Notes: generated by a model from the letters alone, not told the origin. A stretch of 64,000 bases of DNA from Neckera pumila (GCA_963969595.1 OZ018413.1:6880211-6944210); one strand, 5' to 3'. Positions 25,161 through 38,562 are shown, numbered from the stretch's first letter. A program made the numbers and translations.

Positions 25161-27038
25161 ATCACGAACACCTCTTGAAATGTCCAGTATGATTTAAATG
25201 AACAAAATTATGTCACCTCTGATATTAATATGATTGAATGCACTATTTAATATGATGTTAATATGGATAGTGACACATGTCCTACATAACACACATATGC
25301 ATTTAATACACCATACATCATATGCCATATACCATACAAAATACACTATATATAGTACGCCATACATAATACACCATATTTGGCAAATATATCACACAGC
25401 TTTAAAAACCATTTATTGTGATGTAAATAGAGAGGATAAGACAAGCCCTTTATACAAGTGAAGTGCCAAGAGGTAAGACAAACCAAGTGGGATATATAAA
25501 ACACATAACTTGTATTACAAATAGAAGTTGCATGGGTATGTCATGAAGGACATGCAAAATGCTCCAACGGACATGTTGGTGTTGTTTACAACATTTGTGT
25601 AAAGACATCTGTATTCATGAAATTATATGCAATATGATTACAGGCTTTGTGCACTACAATAAAAGACTTACGCATGAATGCAAGATAATATATGGTCATA
25701 TTCTCACCTCTACGTACTTCTTGTTTCTTTGTTCACCGATACAACTTAGTATGTTCGAGTTTCCATAGAACCTTGGAAGATGTCATCCGGAGACTGGTCG
25801 CTACAGTCATCTAACATGTAGACATCAGCTATGACAGCCGAGCGTTCGCTCTTACAAATATCTATTTCAACAAATAGGCACAAAAGGGACAATTGCATGC
25901 AAGATAAAACGCACATTGTTTTCTGGGACGTCTATATAGTCATTGAAATGTCTAGAAAGACATCAAAAGAAAACAGTACAGAGAAGGGGCTCCAGTAGGC
26001 CCCTATGCTGATGTGGCATGCCATGTCAGCAAAGACAACTGCCATGTCACTACATTTCCATGTCACATGCCAATTCAGATGCAATGCTTTTTGGTTTTTT
26101 TTATGGGTAGGTTGTTTGGTTGCCCTTCCCCATTTTTTGAAACTCGAGTAGGTGTTTTATCGTTGACTGAAGTAATTCTTGCTGACTTATCCGCAGTCAA
26201 AATTGTAGACTCTGCTGACGTGGCAAGTCATGTTTTTTTGAGGCTTAGAAAAACAAATGTTTGTCGCCACTTGTGTCTAAATGAACAAAACCGTCCGTCA
26301 AAGCAACACATTTTTTTTGCCTAAATCTGCCCATGCTCTCTGCAACATTGATGGGAATCCAACACTTCAAGCCAATTGCTCGTAGACAATCCCGTGTCCT
26401 ATCGGACATCAATGTCCGGACCCGGACACTAGAAAAGACAAGGGTTTCTTATAGTACATCATCATAAAACACAACAATACCACCATTGAAAGTATATACA
26501 TCACTCTATTTATAACTGTGGTTTTTTTTTTATCACACAAAGAGAAAAATGACCCTAAAAATGATTGATTAATCACAAAATATTTTTAAACCTATCAAAG
26601 GATCCTATATAAGAAATTTTAGTAGATGAAATAATAAGGATACAAATGAATACATAATATTTAATTGCTTATTGATACCCTAAAGAACTTTATAAAAATA
26701 AATAAATATATATATACTTCAATCTTTACTTCTATCAAAAAAATGGCCTATTCCAGAGTTCAAAAATTTGCGCCCAAATAAGTTGAATGGGATACAATAG
26801 GCTTTGTGATTTGGATTTAGGGTTTTGCTTGCATTTATGTAGCGTGGGGTGTTTGGATTTGGTTGCTTCTTGGAATCTTTAATTGCCTCTTCCTCTCCCC
26901 CCAATGCTAATTGTGTCTGCAAGCGGACCGAACCAAGCAAGCTTGGTATTGCTGCACTTTTTCGTTTCGGGTGGGCAGACGGGCCGATCGAGAAAGAAGA
27001 GAGTGGATTTCTTTATTGTCTGTTTGGAATGGAGAACG
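25161..27038. other. Non-coding interval
   Basis: No gene supported. Short ORFs around 26013-26324 have no recognisable domain. It contains 'catgccatgtcag' and 'gccatgtcac' words near 26010-26060 that echo 24840-24990 in part. Confidence 0.3.
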
Positions 27039-27236
27039 ATGGCGGAATTTCACGATGTTCAACAGCACATCAACAGCATTGTGCAGCCCGCGACTAGGAA
27101 TTGGGAGGAGGAGCCCGCATTGCAACAGAGTCCACCTTGTCGCAAGTGCACAATGCCTCATAATTTTTTGGAGCACAACAGTAGCACTGTGCAGCCCGCA
27201 ACTGGGATTTGGGAAGAAGAGCTCGCATCACAGTAG
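27039..27236 (+). CDS. Small repeat-bearing ORF, probably a decayed gene fragment
   Basis: It begins MAEFHDVQQHINSIVQPATR and encodes 65 residues, ending at a TAG at 27234-27236. The same frame continues open after that stop and repeats the motif: VQPATRNWEEE, VQPATGIWEEE and VQPATGYWEEE recur every 36 residues, followed by a CRKCTMP/CKRTMP word. One stop in the second repeat therefore truncates what was once a longer repeat protein, or the first exon of one. GC content is higher than in the flanks. I do not recognise the family; a transposon-derived exon is possible. Confidence 0.3.
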   Translation: MAEFHDVQQHINSIVQPATRNWEEEPALQQSPPCRKCTMPHNFLEHNSSTVQPATGIWEEELASQ

Positions 27237-27345
27237 AATCCACCTCATTGCAAGCGCACAATGCCTCAAAATATTCAGCAGCACAACAGCAGCATTGTGC
27301 AGCCTGCGACTGGGTATTGGGAGGAGGAGTCGGCATCGCCGCAAA
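27081..27345 (+). repeat. 108-bp tandem repeat (36 codons), 2.5 copies
   Basis: gtgcagcc(c/t)gc recurs at 27081, 27189 and 27297, exactly 108 bp apart each time. The unit length is a multiple of three and keeps one frame, apart from a TAG in copy 2. Confidence 0.8.
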
Positions 27346-28050
27346 GTCCTTGGAGCAAGTACTACTTTTTTCATTTCTTACAATGTCGAGTTTCAATTGT
27401 TGTAGTAATTTTGCCTACAATATAGAATACCTATAGAATACCTCAGCCATTAGGATTATCTCGCCTATAGAATACCTCAGCCATTAATTACAAGTTTTTT
27501 TAATATAAAACATAAAATTTAATATTTCATTCATTGTTTTTAGTCTAAATATCTTAAAATAATTTTTAGGATCTAAATTTTTTGTTCATATTATATTTAT
27601 TGATTTAATTATAACTATACAGTGAACATTGGATATTTTTATTTTAACTCTAAAAAAAGAAATAGCTCTCATATTTTTATCACACATTTATTTTTGACTA
27701 TTGATATAAAATATTCTTTTTTATTTTTTAGTTAGTTCGAATTTTTGTTCTTTTACAAAATAAAGCATATTGTATACTTGAATCAATCTTGTAGACCTTA
27801 AACAAAGATAAGAAATTTAGTTTGACTGCTCAAACTTGTGCAGTCATATGTTTAGATTTAAAATGTTTAAAATTACATCATTAATGAAGAGAACTTAATA
27901 AAATTAATTAGGTAGTAATAATGAATTTAAAATAGTATATTTAAAAAAGAAATTAGAAGTATAATAAAAATAAAAGGTACTAGGGGTGAATTTGTGAGAA
28001 ATTCTTTTCATTATGACAAGCACACAAATGAACACCCAAGCAAATGAAGG

Positions 28051-28969
28051 TTAACCTGTAAAGGCCCACGGTATTTTCTAGGTTTGAAACCATTGAAAAT
28101 TGCCATTTCTATTGCAATCAATTCCTAAACCCAAAAAAACTTTTTTTTTAGAATCTAAATATAGGATCTTGTACTTCACTTGTCTTAGAAAATGTGGTAA
28201 AAATTTCATGAAGTTTGACTATATGGATTGGAAGATATTAGCATTTGAAGTTGGAAAAGGAAGTTTTTTTGAACTGTGGCATGCAATTTCAAATGATTTT
28301 GAGTAGATTTTTTTTGCACTACGCACCATAAAGTTAAAATTTTTAGCGTTGAAAATTTGAATTGAAAAGCAGGGAAAAAAATTTAGAATGTCAAAACTCG
28401 ATTTTCACATATAAAGAAATTGTTAAATAGAAGTAGGTCCAAAACTAAATGAAACACTAAATTGTTAATAGCTCTTAGGTGGAATTAAAACACCATAATT
28501 CCGATGGTGGGATTTTTCTTGCAAAAATACTTAACCTTGTGAAAAAAAAATTGGAAAAAATTGAAAATTGCATTAAAAAATGAATTCTATAAGTTGTTTT
28601 TGAAGAAGATGCTTAGATTGCCCGGAAAACAAGATTGTCCATAACTTTCTCATTCTGAGTCTAAATAGAATGAATCAAAACTTCAAATGTAGACAAAAAC
28701 ATGATATTTGAGAAAAAAAAATTGAAAAAAAGATTCCATTTAAATTCCTTTTTTTTTTGCCCGGCAAGTTGCTTTTTCAGTTTTTTGACTTTGGGTGGCA
28801 TCACTTTTGCTCCCAAACATTGATTGAAAAAAAATTATAATTTTAGGAAGCTAATGTAATACACTATCTTTGAAAAAGTTTCAAAAAATCCGGTCAAGAT
28901 TTGAGGTCACAAGAGCCTGTCCAAAATCCCAAGTGTCCCCCGAGGGGCCTTTGGGCCTTTAGGATTTAA
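28051..28969 (-). mobile_element. TTAA-flanked element, subfamily B, copy B1 (inverted)
   Basis: TTAA at 28051-28054 and 28966-28969. The left end reads cctgtaaaggcccacgg and the right end gggcctttagga. Its body matches, inverted, the copies at 29102 and 57125 (for example the 'attggaagatatta' and 'cataactttctcatt' blocks). Length is about 911 bp and it is non-coding. Confidence 0.55.
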
Positions 28970-29101
28970 TATAAACTTATTGATGTCTCTCCTTTACTAT
29001 TCTTGTTTTTCAGACTCATCCATAGGGTGCAGAATTTTTTTAGGGCTTTTACAATCATTATATATGAAAATTAGATTAAATATTGCTCTTTGGCAACCAA
29101 C

Positions 29102-29664
29102 TTAACCCCTAAAAGTCCATTGTCCCTTTGGGAGACAAATGCGTTTTCGGGCAGGTACCTATGGACTAAAATTTTCTTTTGATTTTTGGAACCTTTTTTT
29201 CTCATATATTATATTTTTGTCTATCTTAAAAGCTTTGGTTCATAAATGAGTCCTACAAGTTTTGAGTACCTACTTCTGCTTAACAATTTTTTTAATAATG
29301 AAAAGTAATTTTTTTTTATTTTTTATTTTTTGGTAGATTGTCAACTCAATTCTCTACTATAAACATTTAAAGCTCAAAATTTTGTAGTGCAAAAATTTTA
29401 AGTTAAAAATGTTCAAAGTCAAAAAATCCAGTCCCACAATGTGCTGAAAAATTGTTTTTTTTTACATTAAACGTAGATATCTTGCAATCTGTGTGGTCAG
29501 AAATTTTGAATTTTTTTTCACACATTCTTATACTAGTTAGGTGTAAGATCCTACAGTTAGGTGTGCAAAAAATAACATTTTCAATTTTTTTTCACTCTTT
29601 GCTAAAAAAATGGCAATTTTGGGTGTTTTTTGGTAGAAAATGGCCTTGGGCCTTTAGGGGTTAA
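29102..29664 (+). mobile_element. TTAA-flanked element, subfamily B, copy B2 (short)
   Basis: Bounded by TTAA (29102-29105, 29661-29664) with clean ends cccctaaaagtccattg and ggcctttagggg. At 555 bp it is shorter than B3 (57125-58052), so an internal segment is missing. It lies head to head with B1 across a spacer of about 130 bp. Confidence 0.65.
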
Positions 29665-31976
29665 GGTTTTGAACTTTTGGACTTTGTTTCCAACTTTGGA
29701 GATTTGGGCTTTTCTTTCAATGCATTTTTATACGAAATTTGGAGTATGGATATAATTGTTGGCATAAATTAATGGTTGAGGAAGTAAGAACAAACTTCTT
29801 TACAATGATGCTCTTTTGTACATGAGGGTGCATAGACACCGTAATGAACATATCACCTAAACCACACACTAGTGCACTACTTAATGCATAAACTTTCCTT
29901 GCACAATTAAGTTATCAAAGCTCTATGAGGTACACTTTACAAATCTTGCCTAGCCTAATAAAATGTAGGTATAATGCGTTGTGATTAAAGAGACAAACTC
30001 CAAGTATGGACTTCAAAGGGTGCCGAAGAATGTTGGAGTGACAAATCCAAACTTATAATGGATAGAAGAACATACAGAGTATGATTGTGTTAATTCTTGT
30101 GGGCTCTAATTTTAGTTGCGTTGCTTTATATAATTCCATTTCTTTTGTTGTGGCTTCAAACGGAACTCACGGTCATTCAAACTTGAGAGGTAGACCCTAT
30201 ATACATCAATGCAAAAAAAATGCATAAAATAGCTCCAACCTAAAAATTGTTACTCTAATTTCATTTATTCAAAAACTAAAGAACTAAAGTTTAAAAATAT
30301 ATAGATAGTCAAATGTTTTTTTACAAACTCAACTCTAAAGTATAACGTAATACTAAACATTCCTAGCTTGTGAGAAAGTATTATATTATACATGGGGATA
30401 GGAAAATTTCAAACAATGGAGAATGGAAGTTTTGCAATGAATAAGGTAGAACAACCCATTAAGGTCAAAAGACCCATTCTAGACACCCAAGGAATGAACC
30501 GTTACAATTCTTTTTCAGTAAAATAGGAACTTCCACCTTCTGAGTTGCAAGAGGTGAGTTACAAGAAGGGATTTTTTTAGGCTATGATTAGTGACTACAA
30601 TAGGAACTTCCACCTTGAATTGCAAAAAGTGACTTTTGAAGGCCTTCTTATTGTAACTATGTTAAATAACACTGTGACAGCTTTAGGTGAGTGAGATGAC
30701 CATAAAAGTAAACCAACCCATTGTAGTCGGATGACCCATAGTGGACACCTAATGACCCCATGACAGTTTTTTTTTACCACAAGCAATGTCTAACCTGACA
30801 CCAATGGAATGATTAGTGACCTCACTAAGAACACCTGCTTTTTCAATGTAAATCATTGTAGGAAGTGACTTTTCATGGCCTTCTACATTAGAAATTATTG
30901 TGACCACTTTAGGTGATTAAAAAGAGCATATTGGATACAATTTTTGCTAGTTATGGGGTAGTCTACTTGACTCTTTTGAACAGGTCACTTCAAAAATCCG
31001 TAACAAATTCATCCTTTGTTTGAAAAATATAATTTCAATTGCTCTCACTATTTTTCACACTTGTCTTTATGTGGGAAAAAATTTGAAAACTTTCAACAAT
31101 GGCATAAAGGTAGACTCCAAATTTTGACCACAATGGGCTAGTTTACCTTATAGATACCCTTTTTATGTTGGTTCTAGGGCAATCTAAGGACTCTTTTGGG
31201 CCACGATGAACAAGCACACTTCAAAATTTCATAACAAATTCATACTTTGTTGAAAAAATATAATTTCAATTGCTCTCACCATTTCTCACACTTGTCTTCA
31301 GGACGGGAAAAAATTAAAAAAATGGCATCAAGGCAAACTCCTAATTCTGCCCATCATGAACTATTCTACCTTATCATGAGCTCAAGAATGTGTCCAAAAC
31401 AAATCTACTTTAAATTCATTGTTATGAATAAGGTAGGCAAACCCAAAATCGCTCCAAGCCCAACTGCGCACCCAATTTTGTATCGACATCCATATGTTGT
31501 AAATAATGTTCACAGATTTTCAATATAACAACTTGGTCCAGGAAATTGGAATTGGAAGGGTTAGAATTGGATTGAAAAATGACGATTACACAACTACAGT
31601 GAACTCAACGATGCATTTTATACATCTCTGACTAGAGGTTGCATTGATCCAGAAACAGCTCTGAGTTTGACTACCGTTACTACAGTGAGCCTCAAAAAAA
31701 CAAAGAGGCTTCTCTTTTACATCAGCAAGAATTTATATCCCAGCTTCTGTAGCTTGGCATGGCTGATAATATGACTTGCAAGGGTAACCCTAGCCTGGCA
31801 AACTTTACTTTGAAGTGTACGTTCATTGCTCACAACTCTGCATATTCGAGTTGCAGCTGGGAATCTTGCAGACACTTACGAAGGATTAATCTTTCTTAAT
31901 CCCACATTTCAGAGGGATTAAACTATGGAAAATAAAAGGCTGGCACTTTCGTCAAATTAACCAAGAGAGGGTCTTT
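29665..31976. repeat. Intergenic; tandem repeats at 30.5-31.4 kb
   Basis: No gene. At 30525-30900 a block beginning 'aggaacttccacctt' and continuing 'gtgacttttgaaggccttct' occurs two to three times. At 30950-31370 a block of about 240 bp is duplicated, with 'aatataatttcaattgctct' at about 31028 and 31256. Inverted relatives of both blocks appear near 61840-62090. The last 300 bp probably hold the HPAT 3'UTR. Confidence 0.5.
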
Positions 31977-34900
31977 CTATTCACCTCCTTTCCATCCTGG
32001 AATATTAGCCGTGGCTTCATTCACCATCTTGACCAACGTAACCTGCATTACGCAACACGGCAGACTCATATCAACATGACCCAGCTCTGAATCTAAAACC
32101 ATTGAAGTTCTCAGTTCTGCTGCTCTTAACCCGTAAGTGGCCACTTCCATATCCATAGAAGTTGAAAGAAATCATGAGGAAGCTTCAAAGAAAGTAACAA
32201 AACGAAGCAAGGGAAAGACGAAATCGTTTTGGAATAATCAAGTATTAGCTTCCAATGTGGACTTCTTATTTTGGTTTTGAGTACCTTAGGGTTTAAGAAA
32301 ACACAAGTTGCGACCAATAGTTACACTTACCACCGTCTCTGGTACGCCTGGAGGAGGCAACGACAAGTTTCTGGGCGGAGCTCCTGTGGTGTATGAACGT
32401 TTGTCAAATCGCCATTCTCCAATTGTACCATACGTCAACTTCCCCTGATAACATACGAAATAAGATGATTAATGTGTGAACGCTAGTAAAAACAGGGTTT
32501 AAAGGTTGCTTCATAGTGTGCCTAAACGAGCAAGCCTCCTCAAGTATTGAAAAGCTGAGATGCTGAGGAGTCTAGGGTTATAGAATTCCTTACCTGCATG
32601 TTGTAGTCACATCCATATGTGTAATGAATTATATACTTGTCTCCTAGGTTGGTATCCCAAGGTGGCTGCAAGAACAGAGGTTGGAAGTCAGTATTTTAAC
32701 AACTCGTTCTCTGAACAGTAACAGGTGACCCCGATTCAACTCAGGTGAATGACAAATGGTTTTCTACATGACATTCTATGGAGTATTAACCAATATGGTA
32801 ATGCCATATGTCGCATTACTACCAAAAAAAAAAAGCTTTGTTGTAAATACAGCTTCGCTCTATGGTATGAAGAGTATGAAGTCAATACGAAAGAGAGGAG
32901 TATGCACCTGTAGCATAAAATCTTTCACTAAAATGTGTTTTATCCCATGCAGAGCTGAGGCCGTCGCGTATCCATACCTGGCCAAGCATTTAACATTCCC
33001 AACATCAGGAAATTAATTCAAATATGATTCATTCTAAAAATTCTGTCAAATCTCGACTGTCAATATTTTTACAAATGATTTATTTTGGGCGAAAATTACT
33101 TCAATTGTCAATTCATGAATCACTATGTTGACTTCTAGTTTTGTTCTGACCATTTTAAAGAAGGCTTCACGCGTTTTTGAGTCATCTTCCTTGCTTCTAA
33201 ACATCTTTCTATCAACAATTGAGGCTCAAGCATGTGATATCCATTGATAACCCGTTGGCTACTTGAAATTTGACTTACATTATTTCTTAATAATGATTTA
33301 ACCAGAACCACCCAATTTTGAGTTAAATCATATTACATGAAGTGCTAAGCATTGTGTTATGCGGCTCAACATGGGCACAAGCAAACAGGTTCGGAAGGTT
33401 CGGAACTTTACGTACATTTCTAAAACCCAACCAAATGCTTTGTCAGTTTTAGGGTCATCTTTCATGTTGATTGATACATCTGACCATGTTGGTGCTATTT
33501 TCTCCAATTGACTCTGCAATTCTCAAACAAACACAAATTCAGTAAGTAATTACATCTTGTGAAGATGTCAGTTCCTCAGAATACTGTGGGCGTTCCATTG
33601 CAGTAGTTGAAAAAATTAACTAATGTGGACCCCAACAAATTATGACCAAGAAAGTTGTGAGCTACTATAGAGCTTTCAAACGTGCCCCATTAAACTGGAA
33701 AAAATATTTAAGTATAGTGGTTTCTGGAAATCACTGTGGCCCACAGTAAATGGTGTACTAAACGTTGAGAATATAGCCTACATAAAACAACAAAGGGGAG
33801 TTTTAGTACCTTCTTAATAATAACCGGAGAATTGCCTATGGGGTCAATGTTGAAAATATGCCCCTTTTTCTTGGGGTAGAATTTTCTCAGAACTTCTTCA
33901 TGTTCCGAGGGAACGATGTAGAAAAACTTAAAGGCAGCTGGCATGTCTTCCATCGCTAAGTTAGGAAGCGGCCGTATGAATACATGATCCGGTTCTGCCA
34001 TCATAATGTAACTGAAAAACGCCACCCCCCAATCATGCCCTCATAAATTACGGGATCTTAGCAATATCTAATATAGGTATTCAAAACCAGCCATGTGTAA
34101 TTGGATCCAAATAGTAGGTAAAGATAGAACGTACTCTTCTGTGATGTTTGCCTTTCGAAGCCACTGTACGAATGCCCATGGACGATTCAACACGACGTAA
34201 CCCTGCACAGAAAACAAAAACCCTAGTTATGAGCCTCCAATCTTAAACCCTAAAATGACGGACTCAATGGATCATACTGGAAAAATTTACATATCAGATT
34301 GTATATCACCGGAATCAGGGAGAACATTGAAAGTGTCGATCAAAACTACTAAAAAGAAACGGGATGCCCTTGCAGAATCATGTGATTGATTTCCACACAA
34401 TCATGGACCAGGAGGAACTTCATAAGAGAAGCTGCAGACACCATGCGCTCAACTGCTAATTGAATGAAGAATCAGGGAATCCAAGACGCTTCAATCCTCT
34501 GACATCATCCCAAGCACAGATCCTCTCCAAACTTAAGTGCAAGAATGAAAACATTGGTACAATGCAGGTACAATGCAGGTTACGTTTGTGCATTGAAAAC
34601 ATTGATCGAAAACATTGGTACAATACAGGTAATGTTTGTGCAACTTAAAGACAAAAGAAAAGGACAGAAAAAGCACACTATGAAGCATTCGAGTACTTTC
34701 ATCGTACTCCGATTCTTCTAAAATGGTAAAAGCGCTATCATGAGGGAAAATCAAACGGGATGCTCCAATTCTCAAAAAAACTCTAAAGCCACAGAGTAGG
34801 TTCATTGCATTCCACTACTTCTAAAATGTTAAAAACGGTTGCATAAGAGAAAATCAACCAGGATGGCTCCAATTCTCAGAAACCCTCTACGGCACAAATC

Positions 34901-35434
34901 CACTCACATCTCGAGTTCAAGAACGAAAACATTGCAACAACGCAGGTTATGCAACAATGCAGATTATGTTCGAGCAACCCCAAGAGGGAATTTCGAGAGC
35001 AAGCATACCCGATCCTCGCCAGCAGGAAGCGGATCCACCACAAAGGTCGGAATCTCCTCCATGAACGCATCGGGTTTGCCTGAATGCAAGACCCTAGTGA
35101 AGCCCCCCATTTCGGAGCCTGGCTCGTCCTTGAACTTTTTGTACCAGTAATACATGATGCGGCACTGCCAGCGGTTGTAGGGTGAGTCGTTGGCCGTGAC
35201 CGCCACGTGAAACAGGCGCTTGGGCCCTCGTTTCACTTCCTCCGGCATCTTGATCAACGGATCGAACGCCATCGCATTCGCATTGATGTTGTCGCCATCG
35301 TTGTTTTCTTCCCCCAAGCTAGGGTTATCCTCCTTGGTCTGATGGTAGCTGTTAACCATGGTGATGGTGTTGTACGTGACCACAAATGCCGTAATGGCAA
35401 ATAACAGAAGCACTGGGAACGCCACCCTCGCCAT
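31977..35434 (-). CDS. HPAT: Hydroxyproline O-arabinosyltransferase (HPAT/RDN1 family)
   Basis: Eight exons on the minus strand: 35434-35009, 34202-34135, 34011-33810, 33513-33416, 32977-32908, 32665-32594, 32444-32331, 32042-31977. All have GT/AG borders and keep frame, giving 371 residues, the usual family length. A single N-terminal membrane helix (about 4-24, VAFPVLLLFAITAFVV) fits a type II Golgi protein. Family words are FHVAVTANDSPYNRWQCRIM in exon 1, GYVVLNRPWAFVQWL in exon 2, MAEPDH in exon 3, EMYGYATASALHG across exons 4-5, and PPWDTN with HYTYGCDY in exon 6. The enzyme adds the first arabinose to hydroxyproline of extensins and CLE-type peptides using UDP-arabinofuranose. The gene appears intact. 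A CT-rich run lies just upstream of the ATG. Function is known for the family; residue roles are inferred. Confidence 0.92.
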
Positions 35435-35494
35435 CCTGTGTCTCTCTCTCTTTTTCCCCTAAATTTGTAAACAAGCCGGTAAACTATGGGAGCC

Positions 35495-35810
35495 TTTGGT
35501 AGCACTGTCGGTTTTTAAGTAGCGACCTTCTCAAACCACCTAATATTCACTGTAGATGTATTTTTTATCAATGCAATGCAAGGCTCCCTCTCTGATCCTC
35601 CTTTACCAAGTACGAATTAAGAGGCTGCCTGTTCAAGATCCCACACCACAACGCACTGCATTGCGAGAGTGTAAACAAGGAGGTATGGTATCAGAGGATT
35701 TGGTAGCACTGCAGCTTGCTTTTTGAGTAACCACCTACGCAGACTTCCTCACATTGTAAATGTAGCTTTTGTCAATGCAGGGCTTTCCCTCTCTCTTGTC
35801 CTTCCTAGTT
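35495..35810 (+). repeat. Diverged direct repeat upstream of HPAT
   Basis: Two copies about 200 bp apart (about 35495-35610 and 35695-35810). Both run 'ggtagcactg', 'accaccta', 'tgta(g/a)atgta', 'tcaatgca' and 'ccctctct'. They lie in the HPAT promoter or 5' leader region. Confidence 0.5.
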
Positions 35811-35951
35811 TCAGGTTGGTGTAAACTAAGCATTTATTTGTTCACGGTCTCACACCAAAATGTGGAGCACGAGTCGCACCCCACCTTGCTCTCCAATCAC
35901 CTCTCTCACACCAAAGTGCACGTAAACAGTTTCTTTATGTTCAAGGCTTCA

Positions 35952-36840
35952 TCAAAATGCAAAATATAATACCGGAAGTTCCATCTTCATCACTTCTCCC
36001 AGAGAATCCAAAGTGGCACTCAAACAGAAGTACATTCCTTGATCAATATCGATTTCAAAACAACTACTTTGATCCTCGATAACTTCCGCATACGGTATCC
36101 CAATCAAGAATCCTTTGGTGCATTGGAATCCTCTTTCAAGAAAAGATCTGAAACCCAATAACCCCAATAAGAACTACGCTCACCAGCCAAAAAATGCGCC
36201 GAATGATTTTCACTGCCTCTCCCTAGCTCGCGCTCACCATCAATATCCGTACCCAAACCCCAAACCCTCCCTGGGTAGTGGGTACCAGACCAAATCCTTT
36301 ACGCGTTCACCAATTCCGAAGCCCTTAAGAAACTCTGAGACCAATCCTTTATGGGTTCACAAATTCCGAATCCCTAAGAAACGCTGAGACCATCAATTCA
36401 GAAGCCCTAAGAAAATGGGTACGAGATCCCAGGGATCCCAATCCGCCCGACGATCCGCTTGTGTAAGTTAAGGTATGATCTCTGCAGTTTGTACTACGAA
36501 GGACGTCCGGCGCGTGTGTGAGGCAAGAGCCAGTTAATGCGCCTGCGACGTACTAAACCTACCGAGCGATACTATGGGAGGAAGTTGGAGAGGAGATGGT
36601 TGTTGGTTTCCAGCAGAAATTTGGAAGAGAAATCTGGAAGTGACAAGGAGCATTTAGGTTAAAGACGATTCAAAGTCTTACATCGGCAGAGACGATGATG
36701 ATGCTTTGCGAGAGAGCAGCGTGCGTGTTTCAGGAAGACGACGAAGTGCGGCGATGGCGTGCCCGACGGAGCTCCGTCGGTGCGCAAGCACAGTCCGAAT
36801 TTTTGTAAAGAGGGAAGAGAGAAGAAATGTCAACCATTAT
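35952..36840. other. GC-richer segment, possible untranslated exons or promoter
   Basis: Composition rises between about 35950 and 36800 and then falls sharply. A minus-strand open stretch (35952-36167, ...LIGIPYAEVIEDQSSCF...) follows a good acceptor (gggtttcag before 36151), but I recognise no domain. 36292-36415 is a 50-bp tandem repeat of about 2.5 copies ('aatccttt...ttc(c)caattccgaa...ctgagacc'). This could be the distal promoter or leader of HPAT, or a divergent transcript. Confidence 0.3.
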
Positions 36841-37332
36841 TTTAGGGTTTATGTCAATTGAACCTTTAATGTTGGAAACTTCTTTTGGATTTATGCACTT
36901 TCTTTTTTAATCTTCAAACAAGTATGTTTCTTTTCTCTTAATTTCATGAAATTGTTTGCAAACATCGCTCTTTTGAGGGAAATTCAAGTAATACTTTGGA
37001 TGAATGAGATGATATTTGGCATTCAAAATATGGCTTTTATATCAAGTACAGTAGAACCTCTCTAAATCGATAGGTCCCTAGACTGGTTTGACAAGTTTTT
37101 TTATGGAGGATTAGTTGTTTATGGAGAGTCATTTTTAGTCATAACCTTTGTTATATGGACAAGTCCGGGACAGGTCAGTGACAAGATCTTTTACAGGGGT
37201 TTATTTGCTTATGCAGAATCAACTTAGGGGAGGTTATCTTGTAGTAATTAGGGATTAAGAATTTGTCTGTTTTGGGTCCCTTTGCAACACCATATTTTTA
37301 AGGAATGAACATAAAGAAACAAATATCAACGC

Positions 37333-38240
37333 TTAACTCCTAAAGGACCAACATGCAATTTTTGGCAACATAGAAATTTTGGGCAGGTACATGTGACTAA
37401 AGATTTCTATATTTTTGGCCCAAATTTTAACAGAAGGTGGGGACAAAGAATATCTTTCATATGCACCAAATTTCATAACATTTGAAAATATGAGTAAAAA
37501 ATTATTGCTTGGTATGTAGTTTGTTTCTCAACTTAGGCAGTCTGGGCAGATAAAAAAAATCACTTTTTTCAAAAACAAAAATTTGAAATTGATTCTCTAG
37601 AGTTATATATACATGGAAAGCTTTGAATCATTCCATTATGATCAATGAGTCAAAAGTTATGAGGATTTTTTGTTTGCGGGCAGTTATGGATTTTATACTC
37701 CAAAATAAATTTTGAAGTCCTATATCTCATTCAATATTTAAAAGTAAAATAAAATCATAAAATATAGATTGTTTGTAGCTAGTGGATTGGCATTTTTCAA
37801 TTCCATAATTAAATTCTTACCAATTTAGTATTTTCAGTTATTCTCTACTATCGTCTATTTACCTTTTTTTCCTATACGTTGAACAATGATGTGAATTTTT
37901 TCAAGCATGTGGCTAGCTTGTCTAGACAAAAGAATCCAAAGAAGCACCACCATTTTAGACATTTTTTCATAGAAAAGTGAGCTTGTGAAGTGCAGCTGCC
38001 CTGGTTATTTTCACAGGATCAAAAAAATGATTTCCGTGAATTTGAATGCTTATATCTTGCAATCCATGTAGTGGAAATTTCTGAAATTTTTTCCACAAAT
38101 TTTCAAGTCAACATGCTACAAGATCCTATGGTTACATTTGTCAAAAGAAATGTCTTTTTCAAAAATTTGGTACTTGTTCTAAAAATGACAAATTTTGAGC
38201 GTTTTTCAGTAAAAACATAGTCAAAGAACATTTGGGTTAA
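37333..38240 (+). mobile_element. TTAA-flanked element, subfamily A, copy A3
   Basis: TTAA at 37333-37336 and 38237-38240. It begins ctcctaaaggaccaacatg and ends 'aacatttggg'. The body follows A1 and A4 throughout (for example 'aaggtggggacaa' and 'gaatcattccatt'). Non-coding, 900 bp. Confidence 0.7.
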
Positions 38241-38562
38241 GTGTAAAAATATGATTTATATTTTTGATTGGTAAAAGAATTGTTAAATCCTAATAGTAAT
38301 CAAAGGAAGATTTTAGATTCTATTAGAGTTTATTTTTGGACAAGGTATGAATATACTATGAAATTTCAAAGTGTTGAGAATATGCATATCCAAAATTGAT
38401 CCTCTGGATCTCATGAATACTCACACAAATAGAAGTTTGACTAAGGCCTATAATTTAGGTGTGAATTTGTAGGGGGGGTAGAAACGATGCTAAGCATAGA
38501 TAGAGAGAGGTTTCAAAGAAGAAAAATGAACCATTTTCAAAACATGGATGAATTAGTAATTC

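Noticed and set aside
24840..26060. A single transposon bounded by 'ggggct' words and filled with 'gatgtggcat' repeats
   Set aside because: The proposed ends pair too weakly to call inverted repeats, and no target duplication was found.
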